Shown: in pieces, positions 49,032-58,196 of the stretch
How the letters are laid out: the number at the start of each line of letters is the position of its first letter
Numbering within the stretch: the stretch's first letter is position 1
NCBI GenBank assembly: GCA_947487895.1
Contig: CANKYF010000003.1
Coordinates: forward strand, 186,001-250,000
Source of the DNA: an uncultured Flavobacteriaceae bacterium
GTDB taxonomy: Bacteria; Bacteroidota; Bacteroidia; Flavobacteriales; Flavobacteriaceae
Direction of reading: 5' to 3'
DNA: 64,000 bases
The notes under the pieces: model-generated
The model's database searches: none
What the model was told of the DNA's origin: nothing
Seen by the model: only the letters and a program-made list of their open reading frames with translations
Translations under genes and position numbers: made by a program

Positions 49032-50897
49032 TTATTTATCTACGTCTTTAATGTTGGCTTTTACCCAAACCATACATTCATCAAACGTTTTAAAAATATG
49101 TTCTTGAGAAACTAAATCTGGTATAATCCCAATGTTTTCCATCATATATTTAGGTTGTTCCAATACATCTACAAAAAGCACATTAATACCATTTTTTTCT
49201 AGATCTATTAAAACATCTTCTAAAGCAAATAACCCAGACTGGTCTACATAAGGCATTTTGCCCATTCTAACAATTACAGCAGAAACTGTGTTTGGTATTT
49301 GCTTTGCTAATTGCTGAAAATTACTTGTCGACCCAAAAAATAAAGGACCTTTAATATGTTTTATAAATACTTCCTGACTTAAGTTTTCAGGAAAATCAAT
49401 TTCATCTTCCCAAGCTTCTTCCTTTAAAGGTTTAACATCTGATCGTTTTGCTGTTACATCGCCTATTTTCTTCATGAAAATTAGAGATGCAATTACTAAA
49501 CCTATACCTACTGCATACACTAAATCCCAAAATGTAGACAGTAATAGCACCACTAACATAATGATGACTTCTGAGCTCATTTTTACTGGACCGAGTTTAA
49601 TATCCTTAGGAAGATTTGGTATGGCACGAAGCCCCTTATAGTCCATAACACCAATACCCACTGTAATTAAAACACCAGCTAAAACCGCAGCTGGAATCTT
49701 TGAGGCTATAGGTCCTAATCCTAACAAAATGATTAAAAGTACAATACCCGCAATTATCCCTGAAAGCTTCGTTTTACCCCCAGACTTTATATTGACTACT
49801 GTTCTAATAGTTGCTCCTGCACCAGGAATACCTCCAAAAATGGCAGCGATACTATTTCCAATACCTTGCCCAACAAGTTCTTTATTAGGTTTATGTTTTG
49901 TTTTAGTCATATTATCAGCCACAACAGATGTTAACAACGAATCTATAGCGCCCAATAATGCTAATGTAAAAGCTGTGAATATAAATGGTTTTACTTCTGA
50001 AAAACTAAACTCAGAAAAGATATTCAAATTGGGTACTGGAAAGCCACTAGGAATTTCTTCAATTGGACGATACTCTAAATTAAAAATTAAAGCCACAGCT
50101 GTCATTACAACTAACGCCACTAATGTACTTGGAACAGCTGTTGTAATTCTTTTAAACCCATAAATGATGAGTATGGTACCAATAGCCAATGCTAATTCTA
50201 GTAAGCTGATGTTTTGTAACGCTCTTGGAAGCACTTTAAATGTCCCTAAAACTCCTGAAGATTCTTTACCTGCTAAGGTTTTAGCCTCTTTTAAAATATC
50301 AGGTTGTGAAATTTCATTAGCCCTTTTTATGGTTTCTTTAAAATTTTCAAGAACCAGAATGCCTTCTCCTGCTTCATCTTTTAATATATTTTCTAATATT
50401 ATTTCTTCTGCTAGAGGCTTAAACTCATTAACTAAATCTGCATCTTCCTTAGCATAATACCCTATGGATGGTAAAATTTGAGTTACCAAAATTATTACTC
50501 CAATAGCTGTCATAAACCCAGAAACTACAGGATAGGGGATATAACGTATGTATTTACCAAACCCTAGTAAGCCTAAACCTACTTGCAATAAGCCTGCTAA
50601 AAAGAAAATAATAAGAATTGTTGGTAACGCTTTCTCTACATTTCCATCGTTTGCAGCAATAATAGTTGCTATTACTACCATACTTACTGCAGTCATTGGC
50701 GCTGTTGGTCCAGATATTTGCGTATCTGTACCTCCAAAAAGTGATGCAAAAATTGCTATTAAAATAGCACCATACAAACCTGCGCTAGGGCCTAAACCAG
50801 AAGACACACCAAATGCTAGTGCTAGAGGTAATGCTACAATACCAGCTGTTATACCTCCAAAAGCATCTCCCTTTATATTTGAAAATAGGTTTTTCAT
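49032..50897 (-). CDS. SulP-family anion transporter with STAS domain (long form)
   Basis: A 621-residue inner-membrane protein. About twelve to fourteen hydrophobic segments (about 10-470) include GGITAGIVALPLALAFGVSSG and DTQISGPTAPMTAVSMVV, the usual SulP signatures, then a cytosolic STAS domain (about 510-621). An unusual hydrophilic insertion of about 65 residues lies around 147-212 (YAKEDADLVNEFKPLAEEII ...). SulP proteins carry sulfate, bicarbonate or other anions. The carbonic anhydrase next to it makes bicarbonate the best guess. Confidence 0.9.
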   Translation of the reverse strand: MKNLFSNIKGDAFGGITAGIVALPLALAFGVSSGLGPSAGLYGAILIAIFASLFGGTDTQISGPTAPMTAVSMVVIATIIAANDGNVEKALPTILIIFFLAGLLQVGLGLLGFGKYIRYIPYPVVSGFMTAIGVIILVTQILPSIGYYAKEDADLVNEFKPLAEEIILENILKDEAGEGILVLENFKETIKRANEISQPDILKEAKTLAGKESSGVLGTFKVLPRALQNISLLELALAIGTILIIYGFKRITTAVPSTLVALVVMTAVALIFNLEYRPIEEIPSGFPVPNLNIFSEFSFSEVKPFIFTAFTLALLGAIDSLLTSVVADNMTKTKHKPNKELVGQGIGNSIAAIFGGIPGAGATIRTVVNIKSGGKTKLSGIIAGIVLLIILLGLGPIASKIPAAVLAGVLITVGIGVMDYKGLRAIPNLPKDIKLGPVKMSSEVIIMLVVLLLSTFWDLVYAVGIGLVIASLIFMKKIGDVTAKRSDVKPLKEEAWEDEIDFPENLSQEVFIKHIKGPLFFGSTSNFQQLAKQIPNTVSAVIVRMGKMPYVDQSGLFALEDVLIDLEKNGINVLFVDVLEQPKYMMENIGIIPDLVSQEHIFKTFDECMVWVKANIKDVDK

Positions 50898-50906
50898 TAT
50901 AATAAT

Positions 50907-51584
50907 TTACAAATTTACAAATGCTATTACGTTAACTTGATCTCTTCCTGATGTTTCAAAAAACTGATTCATATAACCTAATTCTAATCGCAGTCCTTTA
51001 GATACCGTATAACCTAAACCACCATACACCCTGTTTCTATCAAAAACAGACGATTCTGTATTTAGAAAAATCTCGTTGTATGCAGATAAATAGAATTTGC
51101 TTAATTCTTTTTCTTTGGTTTTGAAAGGTATCTTAAAAGCTAAAAAGTACCTAAACCTCATCTTAAAATCGTCTTCAACAAAACGTTGCTCAAAACGATA
51201 CCTATGACTTAAACCAACGCTTCCTATTTTTTGTTTAGAGATAAATTGCTGAAAAATTCTATGCTCATTCACCGATACTTTTTCATCTGTATCTCCTACA
51301 TAGTTTTCAGAAAGAATGTAACCATATCCTAACAAGACATTGCTTTTGCCTTCGTTAAATGTATATCCTAAACCTGTTCTTAGAAGCAGTTGTTCTAAAT
51401 CTCCAACGGCATCATAATTTCTGTATTGCACTTCATGATGCAAGTTCCATTTATTATTTAATTTCTTACTTCCTATGTAAATAAGCCAGTTACCAAGATT
51501 ACTATCTTGACTAAAGCTTAACAGAGGAAAACAAACTAAGACAACTAAAAGTGTAATTTTAGTCTTTAAACACCTTTTTATCAT
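50907..51584 (-). CDS. DUF2490-family outer-membrane protein
   Basis: A 225-residue protein with a signal peptide (about 1-25, PLLSFSQ) and alternating beta-strands through to a C-terminal aromatic-rich strand ending IAFVNL. The opening NLGNWLIYIGSKKLNNKWNL and HRIFQQFISKQKIGS fit DUF2490, a predicted small beta-barrel frequent in Bacteroidota. It lies nine bases before a SulP gene and 43 after another. An outer-membrane pore for the same substrate would fit, but this is an inference from position. Confidence 0.85.
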   Translation of the reverse strand: MIKRCLKTKITLLVVLVCFPLLSFSQDSNLGNWLIYIGSKKLNNKWNLHHEVQYRNYDAVGDLEQLLLRTGLGYTFNEGKSNVLLGYGYILSENYVGDTDEKVSVNEHRIFQQFISKQKIGSVGLSHRYRFEQRFVEDDFKMRFRYFLAFKIPFKTKEKELSKFYLSAYNEIFLNTESSVFDRNRVYGGLGYTVSKGLRLELGYMNQFFETSGRDQVNVIAFVNL

Positions 51585-51627
51585 TTCTAGAATATAATTT
51601 ATTGGGGTTCTAATTATTTAAAAAGGC

Positions 51628-53220
51628 TTATTTTCTATTTATTTCTCTTTTGAAGAACTCAATGTAACTTGCTGGGTTTTCTTCTATACCTCTTTCTGAA
51701 ATTAACTTAATGGTTATATTTCGTTCTTTAGCTTTAAGTCCGAAATCTTCAAGAATTTCAATAATATCATTATCTAAATATCTTGTTTTTGTTACATCTA
51801 GCTCTAAAAATGAGTTTTCAGGGAGTTTATCCAACTCTTTTAAAATGGCTCCTTTGTTAAAGAATGTTACTTCTTCAGCCAAAGTCATTTTCATCTTACC
51901 ATCATCAATATCTTCACCTTCTTTGTGCAAAAAGTGAGAATTTTGAAAACTCTTAAGAAGAATAACAACAATTCCAACTGCTAGACCTAAACCAATACCT
52001 AATAATAAATCGCCTGTAATCACCATAGGTAAAACAGTTGCCATAAATGGCACCCATTGTTTCCAACCTAATTGAAACATGCTTTTAAATGTAGAAGGCT
52101 TTGCTAATTTAAATCCAACAATAAATAATACAGCTGCTAATACAGATAAAGGAATATTATTTAACAGTTTAGGAATTAAAATTACAGATATCAATAAGAA
52201 AAAACCGTGAATGATTGCAGACATCTTAGATCTACCTCCTGATTGGATATTAGCTGAACTCCTAACAATTACTTGAGTAATTGGTAACCCCCCAATCATA
52301 CCAGACACTATATTTCCTGTTCCTTGTGCAAATAACTCTCTGTTTGTTGGTGTTACATTTTTATGTGGGTCTAATTTATCTGTTGCTTCTACACAAAGTA
52401 GTGTTTCAAGAGACGCAACTAATGCAATGGTGAAACCCGTTAACCAAATTTCTGGTTTAGCAATAACTGAAAAATTTGGAAAACTAAACTGTGTTTTAAA
52501 GCTATCAAAACTATCTGGAATAGGTACAGATACTAGTTGACTATCAACTAATCCCATAGAACCACCTTTAGTAAAAAGGTAATACACTATTCCTATAACT
52601 ACAGCCACTAAAGGCCCTTGTACCAATTGAAATATCTTTCCTTTTTTAGAAAGCACATTAGACCATAAGAGTAATATACCTATAGCTATTACACCTATTA
52701 CAGTAGCGCCAACACTAATATTCCCACTCAATAATGCATTTATATCGTTTAATAATCCAGATAATAAATTGTTCCATTCAACCTTAAGAAAATCGATATT
52801 TCCCTCAACATTTTTGTCCATTCCAAAAAAGAATCTAATCTGTTTTAAAATAATGATGATTCCGATACCTGTTAACATCCCTTTGATTACCGAAGACGGA
52901 AAGAAGTACCCAATAATACCTAACCGTAATACTCCAAATAAAAGCTGTATAATACCACCAATAACAACAGCTACTAAGAAATTCTCATATCCTAAAGATG
53001 TTATTGCTACTAAAACTATTGCTGCTAACCCTGCAGCAGGACCACTTACACCAATATTAGAACCACTTAAGGCTCCTACCACAATACCTCCTATTATACC
53101 TGCTATTAATCCTGAAAATAATGGGGCTCCACTTGCTAAAGCAATACCTAAACATAATGGTAGTGCAACGAAGAAAACGACAATACTTGCCGGTAAATCA
53201 TTTTTAATTGTTTTAAACAT
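51628..53220 (-). CDS. SulP-family anion transporter with C-terminal STAS-like domain (second copy)
   Basis: A 530-residue inner-membrane protein: IVVFFVALPLCLGIALASGAP, SNIGVSGPAAGLAAIVLVA and GIGLGLAVGIVVILL mark the SulP core, followed by a STAS-type domain (about 435-520, MTLAEEVTFFNKGAILKELD). It is clearly different from the 621-residue copy two genes downstream, so this is not a recent duplication. Members of this shorter group near carbonic anhydrase are often treated as bicarbonate transporters. Confidence 0.9.
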   Translation of the reverse strand: MFKTIKNDLPASIVVFFVALPLCLGIALASGAPLFSGLIAGIIGGIVVGALSGSNIGVSGPAAGLAAIVLVAITSLGYENFLVAVVIGGIIQLLFGVLRLGIIGYFFPSSVIKGMLTGIGIIIILKQIRFFFGMDKNVEGNIDFLKVEWNNLLSGLLNDINALLSGNISVGATVIGVIAIGILLLWSNVLSKKGKIFQLVQGPLVAVVIGIVYYLFTKGGSMGLVDSQLVSVPIPDSFDSFKTQFSFPNFSVIAKPEIWLTGFTIALVASLETLLCVEATDKLDPHKNVTPTNRELFAQGTGNIVSGMIGGLPITQVIVRSSANIQSGGRSKMSAIIHGFFLLISVILIPKLLNNIPLSVLAAVLFIVGFKLAKPSTFKSMFQLGWKQWVPFMATVLPMVITGDLLLGIGLGLAVGIVVILLKSFQNSHFLHKEGEDIDDGKMKMTLAEEVTFFNKGAILKELDKLPENSFLELDVTKTRYLDNDIIEILEDFGLKAKERNITIKLISERGIEENPASYIEFFKREINRK

Positions 53221-53300
53221 AACATAAATAATATTAACCCTAATTAACAGTTGATAGGGTGGTTGAAAATTAATTAAAAGGGGCTAAAAACCCAATAAAC

Positions 53301-53612
53301 CTAAATTATTTTATGTGAAATTTTTGGAGGAGGTGATATTAAGTTAAGACTTGGTTTAGGATAATTTATATACATATATTCCAAGTCTTCTTTAACTTCT
53401 TTTTGAACAAAGGTAGTTTCAATTTGATGACTTTCTATAAATAACTTTTCAAAATCGTTATTACCTTTTTCATTGCCTTTTTCTTCTTCTTCCGAAGAAG
53501 TGTAAAACATAGAGACATCAATACTATTATCTATAATAGTAATAATTGTAGGTGTGCTCAAAAAAGCCACAAAAACAATTGTAAAACATATAGATATTAA
53601 ACTTTTTGACAC
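53301..53612 (-). CDS. small exported or single-pass protein upstream of SulP genes
   Basis: A 103-residue protein starting with GTG at 53612. One hydrophobic segment (about 5-26) is followed by an acidic stretch (SSEEEEKGNEKGNNDFEK) and a proline-rich end (YINYPKPSLNLISPPPK). I do not recognise it. It leads the minus-strand group SulP-DUF2490-SulP-carbonic anhydrase, 80 bases before the first SulP start, and has a -7 box at 53636. It could be a small regulatory or accessory subunit of the transporter; this is not shown. Confidence 0.55.
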   Translation of the reverse strand: MSKSLISICFTIVFVAFLSTPTIITIIDNSIDVSMFYTSSEEEEKGNEKGNNDFEKLFIESHQIETTFVQKEVKEDLEYMYINYPKPSLNLISPPPKISHKII

Positions 53613-53635
53613 TCTTATTTTATTTAGTTTATAAA

Positions 53636-53643
53636 CAAATATA
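53636..53643 (-). promoter_or_regulatory. probable promoter -7 box of the SulP group (TATATTTG)
   Basis: Exact TAnnTTTG on the minus strand, 23 bases upstream of the GTG at 53612. It supports the GTG start. Confidence 0.5.
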
Positions 53644-53666
53644 AGTTATTAATTGTTAAGGAAATA

Positions 53667-54425
53667 TTAAAAACCTTTCAGCAATTTTATGTCTTCAGAA
53701 ATAACCCATCCTGTTTTCCCATCTGCTAATTTAATTTTACTCCAATCTTTGTAAGTCTCAATTACTTGAACTTTGGATCCTTCGTGTAATCTAAAAGCTT
53801 CTTGGCTTCTTAAATTAGGATCACTTTTCACTTTACTTTCTTGAGTAAACACAATTGCGGGATTATTTTTCTTATCTAAGTTATATTTATGAAACGCAAA
53901 TGCGAGGGCTATACAAACACATATTAAAGATACTAAACTACCTATAAATGTTAAGCGCTTAGTTAATGTAGCATATGTAAAATAGTAGATTAAAAACAAA
54001 ATCACAAAGCAAAAAACTAAAACTACAGATAGTTTTGCCCAACTATCAAAACTTAAAGAATTGGTTGTGTTTTTAATTATTTTAGAAAATCCAACATCTG
54101 GTATTTCATCAATAGCATCAATGGTCATATTTCTAGCAAAGGCTACATTATTTTGTATATCAGCATCTTCTGGATTGAGCATTAAAGCTTTTTCGTAATA
54201 ATAAATACTAGGTGCTATATGATTAAGCTTATAATGAGCATTAGCCAAATTAAAATATAAGTCTGCAGAATGCTTTTTTGAATCTAATATGGCATTGTAT
54301 TTATCTATAGCTTCAGCATATTTCCCTTCATTGTATAAGGCATTTCCTTGCTCAAACAACTCTTGATTTTGAGCAAATAAAACAGCACTGAATAAAAACG
54401 ATATTAAGTAGATAACTCTCTTCAT
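53667..54425 (-). CDS. batE: BatE: TPR protein with C-terminal SH3-type domain
   Basis: A 252-residue exported membrane protein: signal peptide (about 1-18), TPR units (about 24-95, NALYNEGKYAEAIDKYNAIL and DLYFNLANAHYKLNHIAPSI), two membrane helices (about 133-152 and 160-178), and a bacterial SH3-like domain at the end (SKVQVIETYKDWSKIKLADG). This matches BatE of Bacteroides-type aerotolerance operons. It is the last gene, one base after batD. Confidence 0.85.
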   Translation of the reverse strand: MKRVIYLISFLFSAVLFAQNQELFEQGNALYNEGKYAEAIDKYNAILDSKKHSADLYFNLANAHYKLNHIAPSIYYYEKALMLNPEDADIQNNVAFARNMTIDAIDEIPDVGFSKIIKNTTNSLSFDSWAKLSVVLVFCFVILFLIYYFTYATLTKRLTFIGSLVSLICVCIALAFAFHKYNLDKKNNPAIVFTQESKVKSDPNLRSQEAFRLHEGSKVQVIETYKDWSKIKLADGKTGWVISEDIKLLKGF

Positions 54426-54426
54426 A

Positions 54427-56202
54427 TTAACGTGCTTGTTTATCTATTAAAGAAATAGTTTTTGCTGCTTTTTCATAATCTTCCTGCATAGTGACATGAT
54501 CAATTGGCGTATACCTAGCCAGCTCACAGTTTTTAATAATTCCAATAAAATCATTTACAACACTGTCTTCTACCTGCTTTTCTTTTAACAAACCAATTAT
54601 TTTATCTTTACTAAAATCACTGGTTTCTATATGTAATTTTGCTTTTAAGTAATTGTGTAATGCTTTTTCTAAGGCAATGTAGAAGTCTTCTTTTTTACCA
54701 AGTGATTTTTTAGCACTGCTTAAATATTTTCTAGCTAATTTATCTGCCTTTCTAATACGATTTCCACGAACATCCGCATCTCTTATTGCTTTTTTCTTTC
54801 TGGTTATAATAGCCAAAGGAATTGCTAAAAAAGGTGCTAATAATAAACTCCAGAACAAACCTGTTTTGAAAAAGTAGGCTGGTTTTATGCTTTGAAAACT
54901 CGTTTTAGTTTTTATAAAAGAAAACTGGTCTCTATTTGTAACAACAGCCTGCTTATTATTATTTACCAATGCATTGTTATTTGTATCAGAACTTGTTGAT
55001 GACGGTCCATTCAAAACGTTTATTACTATTTCATCAGAAGATAAGCGTTTATACGTTTCCGTTTTTAAATCGAAATAAGAAAATGAAATACTTGGTATTG
55101 GATACTTCCCTTTAAATTGAGGTACTACTGTATAACTATCTGAAATACTTCCGTTCATTCCAGATAAATTAGTTCTTACTTTTTCGTTATGTTCTGGTTC
55201 ATAAACCTCTAAAGAACTTGGTAAAGACAACTTAGGTAGTTTGAACAATTTTAAATTTCCTTTACCTGCAACATTTACTTTAACTTGTAAAGATTCTGTA
55301 GCATCTAATGCTGTTTTGGATGCTGAAACATCTAAATTAAAACGCCCTACAGCTCCTGTGAAATCAATTGGTTTACCTTCTTCAGGTAAGGCTTTTACAT
55401 TAATAAATCTTGTTCCTGAAGATACCGTTTTATTAACTCTGGTCATTAACCTACTTCCAAAAATATCTCTTCTATTTGTAGGGACTCTTAATGAAACATT
55501 TAGACTTAAAGGTTCTATTTTTAATTTACCTGATTTTTGAGGATATAATACTACCTTTTTATAAACTAAATACCTGTAATCTTCTCCTTTGTATGTAGTA
55601 TTAGTAACTTTCTCGTTCTGTGTATTTATATTGTTACTCCAAAAGTCGTTAAACCTTGGCATATCAATTTCATTTAGATTGTCTGCCGCAATATCTGGCG
55701 AAATAAAGATTTTATATACTACTGTTATTGCCTCATTTATATAAGGATCTGTTTTTGAAATCTCTGCTATTAAATGTACTTTATTAGAAGCTACGTAATT
55801 AGGATCATTGGGGTCTTTAGGAATATCTACTGCCGCAGTAACCTCAACTTTTATAGGTGTTGTTTTAAAAGTTTCACCTTCAATTTCAATGGTAGCTTGA
55901 GAAATAGTAAAGGCGCCTCTTTTTTTAGGCGCTAAAAAATAGCTATATATTTTTTTATAAGTTCTTACACCATTAACCCATGAATTGCTAACAGATTGAT
56001 TTGGGCCTCCTACAACTGTGAAATTTGAAAAACTAGGTGGATTAAAATTATCTCCATCTTGATTCATTTCAAAATCTACCCGTAATCGCTCATTAACACC
56101 TAACTTTTTCTTGCTAATCTTAGCCTCAAACTTAACTTGAGCTATAGCAAAGGTTGATACAAACAGTAATAATAAAATTGATATGTTCTTTTTTAACTTC
56201 AT
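54427..56202 (-). CDS. batD: BatD: oxygen-tolerance protein
   Basis: Start at 56202 (MKLKKNISILLLLFVSTFAIAQ) gives 591 residues with a signal peptide directly at the N-terminus; the frame extends seven codons further. The exported part resembles BatD, with beta-rich repeats from VKFEAKISKKKLGVNERLRV onward. One membrane helix (about 445-465) separates it from a cytosolic tail with FYIALEKALHNYLKAKLHIE. It lies between batC and batE with gaps of 27 bases and one base. The role is envelope-related aerotolerance. Confidence 0.88.
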   Translation of the reverse strand: MKLKKNISILLLLFVSTFAIAQVKFEAKISKKKLGVNERLRVDFEMNQDGDNFNPPSFSNFTVVGGPNQSVSNSWVNGVRTYKKIYSYFLAPKKRGAFTISQATIEIEGETFKTTPIKVEVTAAVDIPKDPNDPNYVASNKVHLIAEISKTDPYINEAITVVYKIFISPDIAADNLNEIDMPRFNDFWSNNINTQNEKVTNTTYKGEDYRYLVYKKVVLYPQKSGKLKIEPLSLNVSLRVPTNRRDIFGSRLMTRVNKTVSSGTRFINVKALPEEGKPIDFTGAVGRFNLDVSASKTALDATESLQVKVNVAGKGNLKLFKLPKLSLPSSLEVYEPEHNEKVRTNLSGMNGSISDSYTVVPQFKGKYPIPSISFSYFDLKTETYKRLSSDEIVINVLNGPSSTSSDTNNNALVNNNKQAVVTNRDQFSFIKTKTSFQSIKPAYFFKTGLFWSLLLAPFLAIPLAIITRKKKAIRDADVRGNRIRKADKLARKYLSSAKKSLGKKEDFYIALEKALHNYLKAKLHIETSDFSKDKIIGLLKEKQVEDSVVNDFIGIIKNCELARYTPIDHVTMQEDYEKAAKTISLIDKQAR

Positions 56203-56229
56203 AATTCCTGCTTCAGGCTTCAAACTTTA

Positions 56230-57093
56230 TTACCAATCTTTATCAGTTTTAATTTTTACACCTTTCTGCTTCTCTGCATTCATTTTCTCTTGAACTTTTT
56301 GTTCTTGATTATTCATAGCTTCAAGTAAATTCTTTATTTGCTGAGGAGACATTTTACCTGGTTGTGGTTTAGGTTGTTTCTTTTCTTTATCATCTTTTTT
56401 ATCTCCTTGTTTTCCTTTATCGTCTTTTTCATCATCAGGCTTTTTATTCTCATCCTCTTTATCATCTCCATCTTTTTCTTTTTGATCTCCTTCGTCTTCG
56501 TTTTCTTTTTGATCTTTATTATCGCCGTCTTTATCTTTATTTTCCTTATTCTTATCGTCCTTGTCTTGCTGGTCTTTATTATCGTCTTTATTGTCCTCGT
56601 TATTTTTATCGTCTTCGTTTTGGTCTTTATTTTCCTGTTCGTTTTTTGCACATTCTTTTGCAAGACCTAAATTGTAACGCGTTTCATTATCTGTGGGATT
56701 ATTTCTTAATGCATTTTTATAAGCCTCAACCGCTTCTTTACACTGTTTTTTCTGCATTAAAATATTTCCTATATTATGAAATGCTTTATGTTTTTCTGCT
56801 TTAGATTTTGAATTGGTAGCAGCTTGTTGGTGACGATATAATGCTTCTTCAAAATTACCTTTGTCATAATATGCATTCCCTAAATTATAATTTCCTTCAA
56901 CCGAAACAGAATTCTCTGAAAGCGCCCTTCTATATTCCATTTCTCCTGAAATAAAATCATCTCCAACCACTTTATTCCCTTCATATACATAGTTATTAGC
57001 TTTGTTTAAGGCCAATACTCTTTCTTTATCTTCTTCTTGAGAAAAAGATAAAGATGTACAAAATGCAAATATTATTATTAAAATTCGATTCAT
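56230..57093 (-). CDS. batC: BatC: TPR protein with acidic/lysine low-complexity tail
   Basis: Start at 57093 (MNRILIIIFAFCTSLSFSQ) gives 287 residues with a clean signal peptide; the longer frame begins seven codons earlier. Three TPR units occupy about 62-145 (SVEGNYNLGNAYYDKGNFEE and AVEAYKNALRNNPTDNETRY). From about 151 to 243 the protein is almost only D, K, N, E and Q, then a short helix with SPQQIKNLLEAMNNQEQKVQ. Such a tail is typical of BatC. The low-complexity DNA creates long false frames on both strands. Confidence 0.85.
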   Translation of the reverse strand: MNRILIIIFAFCTSLSFSQEEDKERVLALNKANNYVYEGNKVVGDDFISGEMEYRRALSENSVSVEGNYNLGNAYYDKGNFEEALYRHQQAATNSKSKAEKHKAFHNIGNILMQKKQCKEAVEAYKNALRNNPTDNETRYNLGLAKECAKNEQENKDQNEDDKNNEDNKDDNKDQQDKDDKNKENKDKDGDNKDQKENEDEGDQKEKDGDDKEDENKKPDDEKDDKGKQGDKKDDKEKKQPKPQPGKMSPQQIKNLLEAMNNQEQKVQEKMNAEKQKGVKIKTDKDW

Positions 57094-57150
57094 TATTTCA
57101 ATTCTAAATTTCAATATATAAAACCTTGTTTTTTCTTTAAGTTAAAGAAT

Positions 57151-58191
57151 TTATAAATTCTCATTAAACAAATTAAGTTTCTTTAACCATGCTGTTTTAC
57201 GTTCTAATAAGAAAACATCTAATAATAAAAAGAAAACACCAAACCCTAAAAACCATTGGAACTGGTCTTTGTAATCTGCAAACTGCTTTGCTTCAAATTC
57301 GGTTTTATCCATTTTATTTAATATTTCTTTAATGTTTTCTACTACATCATTAGTAACCTTTCCGTTTATATACGCACCATGAGCTTCTTCTGCTATTTCC
57401 TTTAGCATATCTTCATTTAAACGTGTAATTACTGTTTCACCTTGGCTATCTTTTTTATAATTTAAAACAACACCATTTCTTTTTATTGGTATTGGGCCCC
57501 CTTTTACATCACCAACTCCAATGGTGAAAATTCTAATACCTTCTTCACTGGCTTGTTCTGCTATTGCAGCAGCTTCTTCTGTATGATCTTCTCCATCTGA
57601 AATGATTATAAGCACTCTATTGGTCTGCTCTTCATCATCAAAATACGTTTTAGCTAATTTTATAGCTTCACTTATGGCAGTTCCTTGAGATGATAGCATA
57701 TCTGTGTTCATACCTTGTAAGAACATTTTAGCTGAAGCATAATCTGTTGTAATTGGTAATTGTGGGAATGCTTTACCTGCATAAGCAATAATACCCACTC
57801 TATCACTTGCTAAATTATTAATGATTTGAGTAACCAGTTGTTTAGATTTATCTAACCTATTAGGTTTGATATCTTCTGCCAGCATACTTTTAGAAACATC
57901 TACAGCAAAAACTATGTCTACACCTTCTCGTTTTACTGTTTCTAATTTAGTACCATGTTTAGGGTTTACCAAAGCCATAATTAAGCAAGCAAAAGCTAAA
58001 CAAAGAACTATTACTTTTAAAACCGATTTAAAAAATGATTTGTTAGGACTTAACCTTTTTATCATTTCTTTATCGCCAAACTTTTTTTGAGCACTTCGTT
58101 TCCAAATTTGAAGTAATAGAAACAGTGTTACTATCACTGGAATGATTAGTAACCCCCAAAACCATATTTTTTCTTCTAATAAATCAAACAT
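57151..58191 (-). CDS. batB: BatB: von Willebrand factor A domain membrane protein
   Basis: A 346-residue protein with two N-terminal membrane helices (about 10-29 and 55-75), a VWA domain (about 90-290) and a C-terminal helix (about 314-332). The metal-ion-dependent adhesion site is intact: D98-x-S100-x-S102 in FAVDVSKSML, with the downstream IISDGEDHTEEA. It lies five bases after batA. BatA and BatB are thought to act together with the MoxR ATPase. Confidence 0.92.
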   Translation of the reverse strand: MFDLLEEKIWFWGLLIIPVIVTLFLLLQIWKRSAQKKFGDKEMIKRLSPNKSFFKSVLKVIVLCLAFACLIMALVNPKHGTKLETVKREGVDIVFAVDVSKSMLAEDIKPNRLDKSKQLVTQIINNLASDRVGIIAYAGKAFPQLPITTDYASAKMFLQGMNTDMLSSQGTAISEAIKLAKTYFDDEEQTNRVLIIISDGEDHTEEAAAIAEQASEEGIRIFTIGVGDVKGGPIPIKRNGVVLNYKKDSQGETVITRLNEDMLKEIAEEAHGAYINGKVTNDVVENIKEILNKMDKTEFEAKQFADYKDQFQWFLGFGVFFLLLDVFLLERKTAWLKKLNLFNENL

Positions 58192-58196
58192 ACTTT

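Noticed and set aside
49729-50940. Series of plus-strand frames opposite the 621-residue SulP gene
   Set aside because: They are shadows of the membrane-helix codons of SulP and have no recognisable protein features.
56334-56670. Long lysine/isoleucine-rich and phenylalanine-rich frames on both strands over batC
   Set aside because: They are alternative readings of the low-complexity D/K/N/E codons in batC and have no features of their own.
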